Shown in pieces: positions 63,040 to 64,000 of a stretch of 64,000 nt of DNA. The notes beneath the pieces are model-generated. The model saw only the letters and a list, made by a program, of their open reading frames with translations, ran no database searches and had not been told where the DNA came from. Each line of letters opens with the position of its first letter. Positions within the stretch are counted from its first letter, which is position 1. The stretch spans positions 124,001 to 188,000 of the forward strand of contig BGKB01000094.1 in NCBI GenBank assembly GCA_003116975.1, given 5' to 3'. The DNA is from Aurantiochytrium sp. KH105. Lineage: Eukaryota > Sar > Bigyra > Thraustochytrida > Thraustochytriidae. The position numbers were made by a program, and so were the translations under genes.

Positions 63040-64000
63040 ATGTTCCTCGAAGACGGAACACGGAAAGGCATCGTTCTCATGCGGCGCGAAAGCGCAGGCT
63101 CAGAACGAGGTGGCGCAACGGCAGCGTCGCTCGCGCCATGGGCGCGAGACCAGCCCGACAATGTCGCGCATCTTCAAAGCGCGCACGCGCACATCCACCC
63201 GCAACACTTGGCGTCCGCACATCCATATCGCCCCCATCTATCGCGATACGAGGTTTCAGAGCATCATGATCACCTCCACCACCACCACCACGGTAGCGGC
63301 GGCGGCGGCGGCGGCGGCACGCAACACGTTTACCAATACCACGGTCACGAGGGCTACGAGATGCCCCAACCAGAGCCGCGAGCCGGAGAACACTCCAAAG
63401 GCGGCGCTTCATATATGTTCGGCGATGAGCTCTTCGACTACGCAGAAATCGGCGGCGAAGCGACAGGCCCTCCGCCGCCCCCGCCGCCCACCGCGTCAGC
63501 CAGAGTCCTGCCGCCGCCAACGGCCGCCAGTCGGCCCGGAGAAGAGGCGAGCTTTTACTATCGCCCTCCGCCCACTCCCCCGTCCCCAAACGCAGCTCAT
63601 CCGCTCGCCTTCTCCCGCTACGAAGGAGATCTCGACCACCACAGTCTCCAGGTTCCTCGACTCGAACAACGGCGCTACTCCTCGCAGCATCTCCAGCAGC
63701 AGCAGGAGCCGCCCCAAGAACAACCACAAGATACGACGCCTAGCGGCAACCATGCTTCGCTCGCCCGAGGCCATACTGCCGCCGAAGACAACCAGAACGA
63801 ACCACAACGAGGCAACCAGCACCACCCCAGGCACTCTTCCCATCATCCCGTCCGTCATGACGACCCCACCTCGAGGCCGGACGCCAGCGACACGATGAAG
63901 CGCGAGCACCAAGCACGCTCCCACGGGGGAGTCATGACTCGACGCTCGTCTCTCATGGTGTCCCCTCACGCGCGTGGAGAAAACGGGTACGCGCAACAGC
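63040..64000 (+). CDS. His/Pro/Gln-rich protein, N-terminal part (3' truncated by window)
   Basis: ATG 63040 opens a frame that stays open to the window edge (320 codons), so there is no stop in view. It begins MFLEDGTRKGIVLMRRESAG and then has His-rich (DHLHHHHHHG), poly-Gly, proline-rich (TGPPPPPPPT), SFYYRPPPTPPSP and QHLQQQQEPPQEQPQ stretches and a His/Arg-rich C-terminal part. Such low-complexity regions are common in transcriptional or signalling regulators, but no domain is visible and function cannot be assigned. Overlapping frames on the same and opposite strand are shorter or less protein-like. It could be an exon of a larger gene. Confidence 0.6.
   Translation, partial: MFLEDGTRKGIVLMRRESAGSERGGATAASLAPWARDQPDNVAHLQSAHAHIHPQHLASAHPYRPHLSRYEVSEHHDHLHHHHHGSGGGGGGGTQHVYQYHGHEGYEMPQPEPRAGEHSKGGASYMFGDELFDYAEIGGEATGPPPPPPPTASARVLPPPTAASRPGEEASFYYRPPPTPPSPNAAHPLAFSRYEGDLDHHSLQVPRLEQRRYSSQHLQQQQEPPQEQPQDTTPSGNHASLARGHTAAEDNQNEPQRGNQHHPRHSSHHPVRHDDPTSRPDASDTMKREHQARSHGGVMTRRSSLMVSPHARGENGYAQQ

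Noticed and set aside
63077-63727. Leftward 216-codon frame at the right end
   Set aside because: It overlaps the more protein-like rightward frame from 63040; its content is mirror translation of the His/Pro-rich sequence.

Overview
This is a eukaryotic nuclear window that I infer to be from a stramenopile, most plausibly a thraustochytrid-like labyrinthulomycete. It is GC-rich and gene-dense, and nearly every gene is one uninterrupted open frame. The only clear spliceosomal intron is in the eRF1 gene. Coding genes end in TAA, TAG and TGA, so the code is standard. Axonemal and microtubule genes (CFAP57, a MAP10-like protein, an IQ-motif protein) imply a flagellated stage. The species is inference; no rRNA or other marker is present.

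Layout. 1-3,062: the end of an IQ-motif protein convergent with a MAP10-like gene. 3,814-8,333: a decayed DNA transposon with an XPG/FEN-like nuclease joined to a SWIM zinc finger, tail-to-tail with a THAP/coiled-coil/DDE transposase of ISL2EU type. 8,981-9,532: an MDP-1-type HAD phosphatase. 9,849-20,450: an intronless gene for a 3,533-residue protein with an N-terminal UIM, about 14 SAM-like repeats, two leucine-rich blocks and a C-terminal NEL (IpaH/SspH-type) E3 ubiquitin ligase domain carrying the CED catalytic motif. 22,002-28,617: a membrane-anchored alpha/beta hydrolase, an SHSW-motif protein with a C-terminal CaaX box, and a FATP-type acyl-CoA synthetase. 28,831-30,180: a secreted purple acid phosphatase. 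31,510-34,335: tandem duplicated short-chain dehydrogenases. 35,462-38,320: a small secreted cysteine-containing protein and a class-3 lipase with a PX domain. 38,714-40,419: divergent ribosomal protein genes uS12 (RPS23) and P2. 40,762-45,559: a nitronate monooxygenase-like enzyme, a type II membrane protein and a neuferricin-like cytochrome b5-fold protein. 45,862-53,686: a PH/filamin-repeat protein divergent from eRF1. 54,276-58,232: CFAP57. 58,233-63,039: repeat-rich DNA with no convincing gene. 63,040-64,000: the 5' part of a His/Pro/Gln-rich protein running off the window.

Two items stand out. The first is a bacterial-effector-type NEL ubiquitin ligase inside a giant eukaryotic SAM/LRR protein that also has a ubiquitin-interacting motif. 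The second is a transposon pairing an ISL2EU-like transposase with an XPG-SWIM nuclease where related elements carry YqaJ. A third pattern is a repeated GCGCAAGTG element, often phased at about 21 bp, in the intergenic regions serving RPS23/P2 and eRF1/PH-filamin, and once more at 60.36 kb.
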